Assembly: GCF_035658495.1 (NCBI RefSeq)
Contig: NZ_CP141944.1
Location: 2,692,001-2,756,000 of the forward strand
Origin: Novosphingobium sp. RL4
GTDB taxonomy: Bacteria > Pseudomonadota > Alphaproteobacteria > Sphingomonadales > Sphingomonadaceae
Direction of reading: 5' to 3'
DNA: 64,000 nucleotides
Shown: one piece after another, positions 37,483 through 45,472 of the stretch
Numbering within the stretch: position 1 is the first letter of the stretch
Layout of the letters: each line of letters begins with the position of its first letter
Program-made: the position numbers and the translations under genes
The notes under the pieces: generated by a model
What the model saw: only the letters and a program-made list of their open reading frames with translations
The model's database searches: none
What the model was told of the DNA's origin: nothing

Positions 37483-38805
37483 TCAGACGAGCACGGGGCT
37501 CACCGCGGCGGCGGGCTCACGATTGGCGAGCACCGCCTTGAAGCGCTCGGTGTCCAGCTTGCCTTCCCAGCGCGAGACCACAACCGTTGCCACGGCATTG
37601 CCGATGAAGTTGGTCAGGCTGCGGCATTCCGACATGAAGCGGTCCACGCCGAGGATCAGCGCCATCCCCGCGACCGGCACCGAAGGCACGATCGAGAGCG
37701 TGGCGGCCAGCGTGATGAAGCCCGCGCCGGTGACGCCCGCCGCACCCTTGGACGAGAGCATGGCAACGCCCAGCAGCAGCACCTGCTGGCCCAGCGTCAG
37801 TTCCACGTTGCAAGCCTGCGCGATGAACAGCGCCGCCAGCGTCATGTAGATATTGGTGCCGTCGAGGTTGAAGCTGTAGCCGGTCGGCACGACGAGGCCG
37901 ACGATGCTCTTGGGGCAACCGGCGCGCTCCATCTTCTCCATCAGCGAAGGCAGCGCGCTTTCCGAGGAGGAGGTGCCCAGCACCAGCAGCAGTTCGGCCT
38001 TGAGGTAGGCGATCAGCGAGAAGATCGAGAAGCCGGCAAACCGCGCGACAAGGCCCAGCACCACGACCACGAAGAGCGCCGAGGTGAGATAGAACGTCGC
38101 CACCAGCCCCACGAGGTTGGCGAGGCTGCCGACGCCGTACTTGCCGATGGTGAAGGCCATCGCGCCGAAGGCACCGACGGGCGCAGCCTTCATGACGATC
38201 GAGACCAGCTTGAAGAACACCAGCGACACGTCTTCGAGCAGCGAGAGCGGACGCGCGCCCCGGTCGCCCAGCATGGCGAGCGCGATGCCGAAGAGAATGG
38301 CGATCACCAGGACCTGAAGGATATTACCCTCGGTCATGGAGGAGAGGAAAGTGTCCGGGATCATTTCCATCAGGAACCCGGTGATCGACGTTTCGTGTGC
38401 CTTCTCGGAGTAAAGTGCGACCTTCGAGGCATCGAGCGAGGCGGGATCGATGTTCAGGCCGTGGCCGGGGCGAACGACGTTCGCGACGACCAGCCCGACG
38501 ATCAGCGCCAGGGTCGAGAAGAAGAAGAAATAGCCGAACGCCTTGCCCGCGACGCGCCCGACCGAGCGGAGATCGCGCATCGAGGCGATGCCGGTGACGA
38601 TGGTCAGGAAGATGACCGGGGCGATCACCATCTTGACCAGCTTGATGAAGGCATCGCCCAGGGGCTTCAGCGCTTCGCCGGTGGCCGGAAAGAAGTGGCC
38701 GAGCGTCACACCCGCCGCGATGGCGATAAGCACCTGCACGTAGAGATGACCGTACCAGCGCTTTGGCGCGGACGATTCGTGCGTATCGGGCAAGGTGGTG
38801 TGCAT
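37483..38805 (-). CDS. dctA: C4-dicarboxylate:cation symporter DctA
   Basis: The inner-membrane DAACS transporter takes up succinate, fumarate and malate. It has 440 residues from 38805, with about eight membrane segments. Family motifs are [16 protein letters not shown] (serine-rich loop) and [22 protein letters not shown], with a C-terminal [19 protein letters not shown]. It is divergent from dctBD, its expected regulators, with 234 bases between them, and is followed by the porin, malic enzyme and Gfo/Idh genes. Confidence 0.95.
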   Translation of the reverse strand: MHTTLPDTHESSAPKRWYGHLYVQVLIAIAAGVTLGHFFPATGEALKPLGDAFIKLVKMVIAPVIFLTIVTGIASMRDLRSVGRVAGKAFGYFFFFSTLALIVGLVVANVVRPGHGLNIDPASLDASKVALYSEKAHETSITGFLMEMIPDTFLSSMTEGNILQVLVIAILFGIALAMLGDRGARPLSLLEDVSLVFFKLVSIVMKAAPVGAFGAMAFTIGKYGVGSLANLVGLVATFYLTSALFVVVVLGLVARFAGFSIFSLIAYLKAELLLVLGTSSSESALPSLMEKMERAGCPKSIVGLVVPTGYSFNLDGTNIYMTLAALFIAQACNVELTLGQQVLLLGVAMLSSKGAAGVTGAGFITLAATLSIVPSVPVAGMALILGVDRFMSECRSLTNFIGNAVATVVVSRWEGKLDTERFKAVLANREPAAAVSPVLV

Positions 38806-38933
38806 GGTCAGGCCTTTCTTCCTCTCTCTGCCCGCGCAAGACTTATGCTTATCGCGGGCTGGGCAGAGACTGTTCGATTCCACGCTGCGGCCAAAGACAT
38901 TTTTGCACTCGCCCTAAATGCCTGATTTGCGGG

Positions 38934-39018
38934 GATGTGCGAACGGAAGCGCCCTGCCTTTCGAGCAGAAATCGGCACATTGCAGTGCAGCGATGTGCCG
39001 AAAGTTGCACATCGCTGC
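38934..39018. promoter_or_regulatory. dctA/dctB intergenic operators (12-bp inverted repeat and half sites)
   Basis: A perfect 12-bp inverted repeat, GCAGCGATGTGC / GCACATCGCTGC with spacer CGAAAGTT, occupies 38987-39018, ending 21 bases before dctB. Further half sites are GATGTGC at 38934-38940 and GGCACAT at 38974-38980. The core TGTGC-n8-GCACA resembles the DctD activator sites known from rhizobia (from memory). I found no -24/-12 sigma-54 box with correct spacing toward either gene; the nearest, CGGCACAtcgcTGCA on the minus strand, is one base short. Confidence 0.6.
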
Positions 39019-39039
39019 GGCCGGGCCTAGATTGCCGGA

Positions 39040-40749
39040 GTGAATCGCCGCCACACCCTCTACTGGACGCTCGCCGCAATCGCTGCCGCTTTGATCGCCG
39101 GCGGCATCGCGGGTGAGATCGTGAGACAGCGGGCCACCACCGCTTTCTCAGCATCGGTAGAAGCCGACGCGCGCCTGCGCCAGTCGTTGCTGGAAAGCGA
39201 GATCGCCCGCTTCCGCCTGCTTCCCCAGACCCTCGCAGACGACCGCGACGTGATCGCCGCCGCCAGTGGCGAGGCCGGCGCGGACCGCCGGCTGAATGCC
39301 AAGCTCGAAGCCTTCGCAACCCAGATCGGGGCCTCGGCCATATACCTCGTCGGTGACGACGGCTTCGCGATTTCCGCCAGCAACTGGCGCCGCTCGGACA
39401 GTTTCGTCGGCCGCGACTATCGCTTCCGCCGCTATTACCGCGATGCCCGCAGGCACGGCGACGGCGCCCAGTTCGCGCTCGGCACTGTCAGCCATCGCGC
39501 CGGGCTCTACCTCGCGCGCAAGGCGGCCGGGGACTGCGTGATCGTCATCAAGCTCGATTTCGACCGGATCGAGGCCCAATGGCGCACCGCGGGCGGCGAG
39601 ACTTTCGTGACCAACCGCGATGGCGTGATCCTGGTCGCCAGCCGGGCCGACTGGCGGTTCGCCATGACCCGTCCGATCGATCCCGCCCGGCAGAAGGCGA
39701 TCGCGGGCGATATCGGCATTCCGGGTCTGACCACGGCCCCTTACGGCACGGATGGTGACGGATTCCTGCGCATTCCGGGACGGAGGGCGCGGCTCCTTCT
39801 CGCCACCAGCCCGCCCAACCGCGACCAGTGGCGGGTCAACCTCGCCCTGCCGATCCGCGTCGCCGTTACCACGCCCATGCGCAGCGCTCAGGCCGTCGCG
39901 GCAACGCTCGCGCTGGTCGCGGTCTGTGCGCTCTGGTGGCTGGCCCAGCAAAGCCGCCGCCGCCGCGAACGCACCGCGCTGCTCGAAGCCGCCGTCACCG
40001 AACGTACAGCGGAACTGCGCCGGGAAATGGAAGAACGTGCCGCGCTCGAACAGCGCGCCGCCCTCCTGCGCGAGGAACTGCGCCTCGCCAATCGCCTCGC
40101 CACGCTGGGTCAGGTTACCGCCAGCGTCGCGCACGAAACCGCCCAGCCCGTTGCCGCCATCCGCAATTACGCCAGTTCGGCGGGACAGTTGCTGGACCTC
40201 GGCGCCGCCGCCGACGTTCGCGAGAACCTCACCGCGATAGACCGTCTGGCCGAGCGCATCGGCGTCATCACCGCGCAGTTGCGCGGGTTCGCGCGTAAGA
40301 GCAGCGGCGGCGAAGGCGCCGTGCCCCTGGCCGAAGTGCTGGACGGCGCGCATCTGCTGCTCAAGGAACGCCTCGCCGCGCTGTCCTTCGAAACCCCTGA
40401 GATTCCCGCGGACCTCAAGGTGCGGGGCGACAAGGTGCGGCTGGAGCAGATCCTCGTGAACCTGCTCCAGAATGCCACCGAGGCGCTGGCTGGCCGCCCG
40501 GACCCGCGCATCACGCTCACGCTCGCCGTGGATGGCGGGATCCTGCGCCTCACCGTGGCCGACAACGGCCCCGGCATCGCGCCCGAGATCGCCGACCGCC
40601 TGTTCACCCCGTTCGCCACCAGCCGCGCCGAAGGGCTCGGCCTTGGCCTCGTGATCGCGCAGGATATCGCACAAGAATTCGGCGGCACGCTGCGCCTCGT
40701 ACCCGGCGAAACCGGGGCCGCCTTCGAGCTTCGATTGAGACTGGCCTGA
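39040..40749 (+). CDS. dctB: C4-dicarboxylate sensor histidine kinase DctB
   Basis: A 569-residue membrane kinase. Helices at about 8-26 and 285-305 bracket a large periplasmic double-PAS region with the DctB-type RFRRYYRDA and GLYLARKA sequence. A coiled coil (EAAVTERTAELRREMEERAALEQRAALL) leads to the H-box SVAHETAQPVAAIRNY (His365), N-box NLLQNATEAL, G1 ADNGPGIAPE and G2 LGLGLVIAQDIAQEFGG. The start is GTG with GCCGGA upstream. Its stop overlaps the dctD start as TGATG, giving translational coupling. Confidence 0.93.
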   Translation: MNRRHTLYWTLAAIAAALIAGGIAGEIVRQRATTAFSASVEADARLRQSLLESEIARFRLLPQTLADDRDVIAAASGEAGADRRLNAKLEAFATQIGASAIYLVGDDGFAISASNWRRSDSFVGRDYRFRRYYRDARRHGDGAQFALGTVSHRAGLYLARKAAGDCVIVIKLDFDRIEAQWRTAGGETFVTNRDGVILVASRADWRFAMTRPIDPARQKAIAGDIGIPGLTTAPYGTDGDGFLRIPGRRARLLLATSPPNRDQWRVNLALPIRVAVTTPMRSAQAVAATLALVAVCALWWLAQQSRRRRERTALLEAAVTERTAELRREMEERAALEQRAALLREELRLANRLATLGQVTASVAHETAQPVAAIRNYASSAGQLLDLGAAADVRENLTAIDRLAERIGVITAQLRGFARKSSGGEGAVPLAEVLDGAHLLLKERLAALSFETPEIPADLKVRGDKVRLEQILVNLLQNATEALAGRPDPRITLTLAVDGGILRLTVADNGPGIAPEIADRLFTPFATSRAEGLGLGLVIAQDIAQEFGGTLRLVPGETGAAFELRLRLA

Positions 40750-42059
40750 TGACCATTGCCCCCCTCGCCCCTCGGCGTGTCGCCCTTGTGGAGGATGACG
40801 AAGACCTTGCGCGCTCGACCGCGCAACTGCTCAGGCTTGCCGGGTTCGAGGTCGAACTCTTCGCCGCTGCGCCCCCCGCCCTCGCCGCCCTCACCGCCGA
40901 CTGGCCCGGCGTGGTCGTCAGCGATGTCCGGATGCCGCATGTCTCGGGGATAGACCTGTTCCGCCAGCTTCACGAGCGCGACCCGGAATTGCCGGTCGTG
41001 CTCGTCACCGGCCACGGCGACATCGAAATGGCCGTGCAGATGCTGAAAGCGGGGGCATGGGACTTCCTCACCAAGCCATTCGCACCCGATACCCTGATCG
41101 CCGCCGTCACGCGCGCTGCCACCGCGCGCGGGCTTACGCTCGAAAATCGGCGCCTGCGCGCCATGGCGCAGGATACCGACGCCCCGGTGTTCCTGGGCGA
41201 AAGCCCCGCCATCCGCCGCCTGCGCGAAATGATCCCCGTCCTCGCCAACGCCGACATAGACCTGTTCATCGAAGGCGAGACCGGCACCGGAAAGGACCTG
41301 TTCGCCCGCCTCGTTCACCGCGCGGGGAAGCGGGCGCGCCAGCGCTTCCTGCCCATCGCCTGCGCCGCCATGCCCGAGGCGCTGGCCGAACCGCTGTTCG
41401 CGGCAAACGGGCTGGCCGAACCGGGGCTCGCCGCGGCCCATCGCGGCACGCTCTATCTCGACGACGTGGACCGCGCCCCTGCGCATTTGCAGGAGCGCCT
41501 GCTGCCCTTCATCGAACAGCGCGTGCTGCGCCATCGCGGCGAGGCGACGCCGATCGACGTGCGCGTGATCTCCACCAGCCAGGATGCCGCCGAAGGCCCG
41601 CCGCCGTCGCTGCTGCCCCCGCTGTTCTACCGCCTTGCGGCCATGCGCCTGCGCATCCCCCCGCTGCGCGAACGGCGCGAGGATATCGGCTCCCTTTTCG
41701 CCCGTTTCGCCGGAGATGCCGCAAGCCGCATGGGCCGGGAGCTTCCTCCCGTCACCGCGCCGGTGCGCACGATGCTCGAACGGCACGACTGGCCGGGCAA
41801 CCTGCGGGAACTCGCCAATTTCGCGGAACAGTTCGTGCTGGGCCTCGGCGAGCCATCGCCCACGCCATCAGCCGCCCGGCACAAGGGGCTGACCGAGCGT
41901 GTCGATGCCTTCGAACGGGATGAGATCGTTGCCGCCGTGCAGGCCGCCGGAGGCGAGATCGGCGCGGCCATCCGCTCGCTCGATCTGCCGCGCAAGACCT
42001 TCTATTACAAGGTCAACAAGCACGGGATCGACCTTGGCGCCCTGCGGCGCAAGGATTGA
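40749..42059 (+). CDS. dctD: DctD-type response regulator lacking the GAFTGA loop
   Basis: A 436-residue NtrC-class regulator with receiver (1-125; Asp59 in VVSDVRMPHV, Lys in LTKPF), AAA+ domain and Fis-type helix-turn-helix (EIVAAVQAAGGEIGAAIRSL, then KTFYYKVNKHG). Walker A GETGTGKD is at 176-183 and Walker B TLYLDDV at 234-240. Between them the usual LFGHEKGAFTGA segment is replaced by LFAANGLAEPGLAAAH, about eight residues shorter and with no GAFTGA. LFYRLAAMRLRIPPLRERREDI and WPGNLREL are normal. Without GAFTGA, contact with sigma-54 is not expected, as in R. capsulatus NtrC, which acts with sigma-70. Confidence 0.92.
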   Translation: MTIAPLAPRRVALVEDDEDLARSTAQLLRLAGFEVELFAAAPPALAALTADWPGVVVSDVRMPHVSGIDLFRQLHERDPELPVVLVTGHGDIEMAVQMLKAGAWDFLTKPFAPDTLIAAVTRAATARGLTLENRRLRAMAQDTDAPVFLGESPAIRRLREMIPVLANADIDLFIEGETGTGKDLFARLVHRAGKRARQRFLPIACAAMPEALAEPLFAANGLAEPGLAAAHRGTLYLDDVDRAPAHLQERLLPFIEQRVLRHRGEATPIDVRVISTSQDAAEGPPPSLLPPLFYRLAAMRLRIPPLRERREDIGSLFARFAGDAASRMGRELPPVTAPVRTMLERHDWPGNLRELANFAEQFVLGLGEPSPTPSAARHKGLTERVDAFERDEIVAAVQAAGGEIGAAIRSLDLPRKTFYYKVNKHGIDLGALRRKD

Positions 42060-42094
42060 ACGGTGCGCCGGGCTCCGGCCCCGGCACGGCCGCG

Positions 42095-42349
42095 TCAGAC
42101 GCCGACGGAGCCTGCATCGCGGATCATGCGGCCAAGCTGGTCCAGCAGGCAGAGCCGCTCCTTCTTCAGTTCCTCAAGCCGGGTGTCGGACGCGGCATCC
42201 AGTTCGGCCTCGATCCGGTGGATCGCGCCGTTCACTTCGTCGTAGCGGTCGGCAAGAACCGCAAAATGTCCGCGCGTTGCCTTCAGGTGGTGAAGAACTT
42301 CCAGATCGTCCGGAAATTCGGCGGCGAGTTCGTGGGCTTTGTGGGACAT
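42095..42349 (-). CDS. YdcH/DUF465-family small protein
   Basis: An 84-residue helical protein of the YdcH (DUF465) family. The N-terminal HKAHELAAEFPDDLEVLHHLK and DRYDEVNGAIHRIEAE blocks are the family pattern; the C-terminal KKERLCLLDQLGRMI is also typical. No function is established for the family. It converges on dctD and is a single gene. Confidence 0.88.
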   Translation of the reverse strand: MSHKAHELAAEFPDDLEVLHHLKATRGHFAVLADRYDEVNGAIHRIEAELDAASDTRLEELKKERLCLLDQLGRMIRDAGSVGV

Positions 42350-42490
42350 CGGCTATCCTCTTCGCTCGAAAACACACGGAAAGCTGGGGCGATACGCCTC
42401 GGCAGCATGGTACCGCTTCCCCAACCTGACCGAACCTGCCCTGTTCCGCCCAACTCCACCTTGAGCGGGATCAAGGACCGGCACTGATCG

Positions 42491-42736
42491 TCAGATTTCG
42501 GAATAGTCCACTTGCGGGCGGCTTTCGCGCGTGCCGCGATAACGCTTGTCAGGCTCGCGGGGATCCCCGGCGATCACGACATGGTCATCATGCACTTCGA
42601 CCAGCGTGCCAACGAACGGAAACCCTTCCAGGCTCCCGCCGACGCGGTAGCTGACCGTATCGCCGACCTTGAAGGTTTTCTCGTCGAAATTGAACTCGAA
42701 CGGGCAGACCTCGTCCGCCGTACCCATGCCTTGCAT
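42491..42736 (-). CDS. small conserved protein of unknown function
   Basis: An 81-residue protein without a named family. The central FKVGDTVSYRVGGSLEGFPFVGTLVEVHDDHVVI looks like an SH3-like or KOW-like small beta-barrel, followed by a charged tail DPREPDKRYRGTRESRP. GGAGAG lies about seven bases before the ATG at 42736. No operon partner is close. The well-placed binding site and the compact domain-like sequence support a real gene. Confidence 0.75.
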   Translation of the reverse strand: MQGMGTADEVCPFEFNFDEKTFKVGDTVSYRVGGSLEGFPFVGTLVEVHDDHVVIAGDPREPDKRYRGTRESRPQVDYSEI

Positions 42737-42865
42737 TCTCGCTCTCCTCTCCGAGAGACAGCCTAACGCAGAACCGGCAGTGGCCAAATCGAAAAGCCGC
42801 CTAGAGCCGCTTCGCCCCGCCGATCTTCACGCCCGCCTGGATACCAAGCAATTGTGCCAGCACAA

Positions 42866-42898
42866 AAACAAAAAGGCCGCCCTTTCGGACGGCCTTTT
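42866..42898 (-). terminator. terminator of ndk
   Basis: On the minus strand AAAAGGCCGTCC pairs with GGGCGGCCTTTT around GAAA, with one mismatch, followed by TTGTTTTTG. It lies 23 bases after the ndk stop. The remainder of the 42737-42921 gap shows nothing else. Confidence 0.88.
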
Positions 42899-42921
42899 CA
42901 TCATGTCGCGAAGCGGGTGCT

Positions 42922-43344
42922 TCAGCCGACGATTTCTTCCGGCTTGAAGAAGTAGGCGATCTCGATCGCCGCGTTCTCGTCCGAGTCCGAACCGTGGACC
43001 GAATTGGCTTCGATCGATTCGGCGAAGGTCTTGCGGATGGTACCTTCGGCGGCCTCGGCCGGGTTGGTGGCGCCCATCACGTCGCGGTTGGTCTTCACGG
43101 CGTCTTCGCCTTCGAGAACCTGCACGACCACCGGACCGGAGATCATGAAGGAAACGAGGTCGTTGAAGAAGGGACGCTCCTTGTGGACCGCGTAGAAGCC
43201 TTCAGCCTGCTCCTGCGAGAGCTGGATGCGCTTCGAGGCGACGACGCGCAGGCCGGCTTCCTCAAGCAGCTTGGTCACGCCGCCGGTCAGGTTGCGGCGG
43301 GTCGCGTCGGGCTTGATGATCGAGAAGGTGCGGGTAACCGCCAT
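42922..43344 (-). CDS. ndk: nucleoside diphosphate kinase
   Basis: It transfers the gamma phosphate between nucleoside tri- and diphosphates through a phospho-histidine. It has 140 residues, the normal length. Motifs are [35 protein letters not shown] and the active-site NSVHGSDS with the catalytic His. AAGGAACG precedes the ATG at 43344. A terminator follows. Confidence 0.97.
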   Translation of the reverse strand: MAVTRTFSIIKPDATRRNLTGGVTKLLEEAGLRVVASKRIQLSQEQAEGFYAVHKERPFFNDLVSFMISGPVVVQVLEGEDAVKTNRDVMGATNPAEAAEGTIRKTFAESIEANSVHGSDSDENAAIEIAYFFKPEEIVG

Positions 43345-43455
43345 GATACGTTCCTTGCGAAGTAAGGGTTTTGAATTGTTGCGCGCGCCCCTAGCCGGGA
43401 ACGCGCCGCTCCGCAAGAATTAGGCGTCGTGAAGGTCAGGGATAGCGGCGGAGAA

Positions 43456-43893
43456 TCATCCGGCCTGAACCCATCTCCCGCCGTCCTGCTTCCAGTAGTA
43501 GTGTTCCACGCCTTCGCGTTCCCGCAAGGCCCGCCAGGTTTCCCGCGCATGCTGGAGCGTGGACTGGTCGAACAGGAAGAACGTGCGCTCGAACGGAACC
43601 TCGCCCTCGCGCCACTGGCCGTCCGCGATCGCCATGTACTTCGCGCCATTGGCAGGCTCCGCCACGTCGGACAGGAGGATCGGCTGGCGATCCTCGCTGC
43701 CTTCGCCCGCGAAGCCGTTGGCAAGGAAGCTCTCCGGCCCCACGGACCAGAGAGCCTGACAGATGCGCTGCCGCTGGCCGAGGTCGGCGGAGACGACGAG
43801 CAGGCGCTCGCCATTCCCCGCGACCTTTCCGGCGATCAGCGCCAGCGCGCTTTCGGCAGGGTCGCGACTGAGCTGGTAGAAATCCACGCGCAT
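43456..43893 (-). CDS. holC: DNA polymerase III subunit chi
   Basis: Chi links the clamp loader to single-strand binding protein. The 145 residues open with MRVDFYQLSRDPAESALALIAGK and include GERLLVVSADLGQRQRICQALW and EVPFERTFFLFDQS, as in HolC. It starts 21 bases after the pepA stop on the same strand; pepA-holC is a widespread pair. Confidence 0.92.
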   Translation of the reverse strand: MRVDFYQLSRDPAESALALIAGKVAGNGERLLVVSADLGQRQRICQALWSVGPESFLANGFAGEGSEDRQPILLSDVAEPANGAKYMAIADGQWREGEVPFERTFFLFDQSTLQHARETWRALREREGVEHYYWKQDGGRWVQAG

Positions 43894-43914
43894 GTCGCGC
43901 TCCCCGCCTCCCGA

Positions 43915-45378
43915 TTACGCTTCCAGGTTGTCGCGCACGAAGCGGTCGAGCAGGCGCACGCCGAAGCCCGAGGCGCCCTTGTCCCAGGTTGCGCCGGGCT
44001 TGTCGGTCCACACGGTGCCGGCAATGTCGAGGTGCGCCCAGGGGGTGTCGTTCTCGATGAAGCGCAGCAGGAACTGCGCCGCCGTGATCGAACCGCCGAA
44101 GCGCGGGCCGACGTTCTTGATGTCGGCGATCGGGCTGTCGATCATCTTGTCGTAGGCCGGGCCCATCGGCATCCGCCACAGGCGGTCGCCCGAAGCGTCG
44201 CCGGCGGCGGCGAGCTGGCCGGCAAGGTCGTCGTTGTTCGAGAACAGCCCGGCATATTCATGGGCGAGGCTGAGAATGATCGCGCCGGTCAGCGTGGCGA
44301 GATCGACGATCTTGGCGGGCTTGTATTCACGCTGCACCCAGGTCAGCGCGTCGCAGAGCACCAGGCGACCTTCCGCGTCGGTGTTGATGACTTCGATGGT
44401 CTGCCCCGACATCGAGGTGACGACGTCACCGGGACGCTGGGCATTGCCGTCGGGCATATTCTCCACAAGTCCGCACACGCCGATCACGTTGGCCTTCGCC
44501 TTGCGCAGCGCGAGGGCGAGCATGGTGCCTGCAACGGCGCCGGCGCCGCCCATGTCCCACTTCATGTCTTCCATGCCGGCGGCAGGCTTGATCGAGATGC
44601 CGCCGGTGTCGAAGGTCACGCCCTTGCCGACGAAGGCCACGGGCGCTTCGCCGTCAGCGCCGCCGAGCCATTCCAGCACGAGCAGGCGCGCCGGGCGCAC
44701 CGAGCCCTGCGCCACGCCGAGCAGCGAGCCCATGCCGAGATCGGCCATTTCCTTCTCGTCCAGCACGCGAACCTTGAGGCCGCTGCCCGCCATCTTCGCC
44801 TCACAGCGCGCGACGAAGGTTTCGGGATAGATCGCGTTCGCCGGCTCGGTCACGAGTTCGCGGGTGAAGGACACGCCCTCGACGATGGCCTGCTCCACCG
44901 CCCAGACCGCCTCGGTGCCTTCCGGCGCGCCGACCACGGCAATGTCCACAAGGCTCGGCTTGGCGTCGTCGGCCAGCTTGGTGCGATAGGTGTCGAGGCG
45001 CCAGCTGCGCAAGACCGCGCCCAGCAGCACGCCCGCCGCTTCGTCCGCCGAAAGGCCGGCGCCGGTAAGGTCCAGCGTTACCGCCGTCTCGCCCGAGGTC
45101 AGGTAACGGGCAACGATGCCTGCGCCCGCGCGCTCGATCGCGCCCTTGCGGTCCTTGCCGTCCGCCGCGCCGATCCCGGCGAGCGCCACGCGCACCACCT
45201 TGCCGTCCCGCTCCACGAAGCCCTCGAATACCTGGCCAGCCTTGCCCGCGAACCGCGAAGCCTTCGCGCCTTCGACAAGAACCTGCTCGATATCAGCCGG
45301 AATCGAATCCTGATTCACGAAGCGGGCGACGAGACGCGCCGGGGCGGGGGCAGCGGCGTCAAGGAACTGGATATTCAT
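43915..45378 (-). CDS. pepA: leucyl aminopeptidase (cytosol aminopeptidase PepA)
   Basis: An M17-family, two-metal aminopeptidase, 487 residues from the ATG at 45378, preceded by AGGAGATCCC. The N-terminal regulatory domain is followed by the catalytic domain with VAFVGKGVTFDTGGISIKP (Lys and Asp ligands), MKWDMGGAGAV and the signature NTDAEGRL. In E. coli PepA also binds DNA; that role is not inferable here. Divergent from lptD with 94 bases between, and in an operon with holC downstream. Confidence 0.95.
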   Translation of the reverse strand: MNIQFLDAAAPAPARLVARFVNQDSIPADIEQVLVEGAKASRFAGKAGQVFEGFVERDGKVVRVALAGIGAADGKDRKGAIERAGAGIVARYLTSGETAVTLDLTGAGLSADEAAGVLLGAVLRSWRLDTYRTKLADDAKPSLVDIAVVGAPEGTEAVWAVEQAIVEGVSFTRELVTEPANAIYPETFVARCEAKMAGSGLKVRVLDEKEMADLGMGSLLGVAQGSVRPARLLVLEWLGGADGEAPVAFVGKGVTFDTGGISIKPAAGMEDMKWDMGGAGAVAGTMLALALRKAKANVIGVCGLVENMPDGNAQRPGDVVTSMSGQTIEVINTDAEGRLVLCDALTWVQREYKPAKIVDLATLTGAIILSLAHEYAGLFSNNDDLAGQLAAAGDASGDRLWRMPMGPAYDKMIDSPIADIKNVGPRFGGSITAAQFLLRFIENDTPWAHLDIAGTVWTDKPGATWDKGASGFGVRLLDRFVRDNLEA

Positions 45379-45472
45379 GGGATCTCCTGAATCACGTGGG
45401 CGAGCGCCGAACTTGTGCGCTTCACCGCAACAGCGGATTGCAGTTAGGCACAGGCGGTGCGATAGGCAAGTG

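Noticed and set aside
38833..38850. TTGC with AAGCATA upstream (minus strand) as a dctA -24/-12 promoter
   Set aside because: The -12 TTGC is present, but the essential GG at -24 is AG, and only three of seven bases match.
42062..42089. GC-rich hairpin between dctD and the YdcH gene
   Set aside because: The stem is imperfect, there is no T-tract on either strand, and it is not distinguishable from general GC richness.
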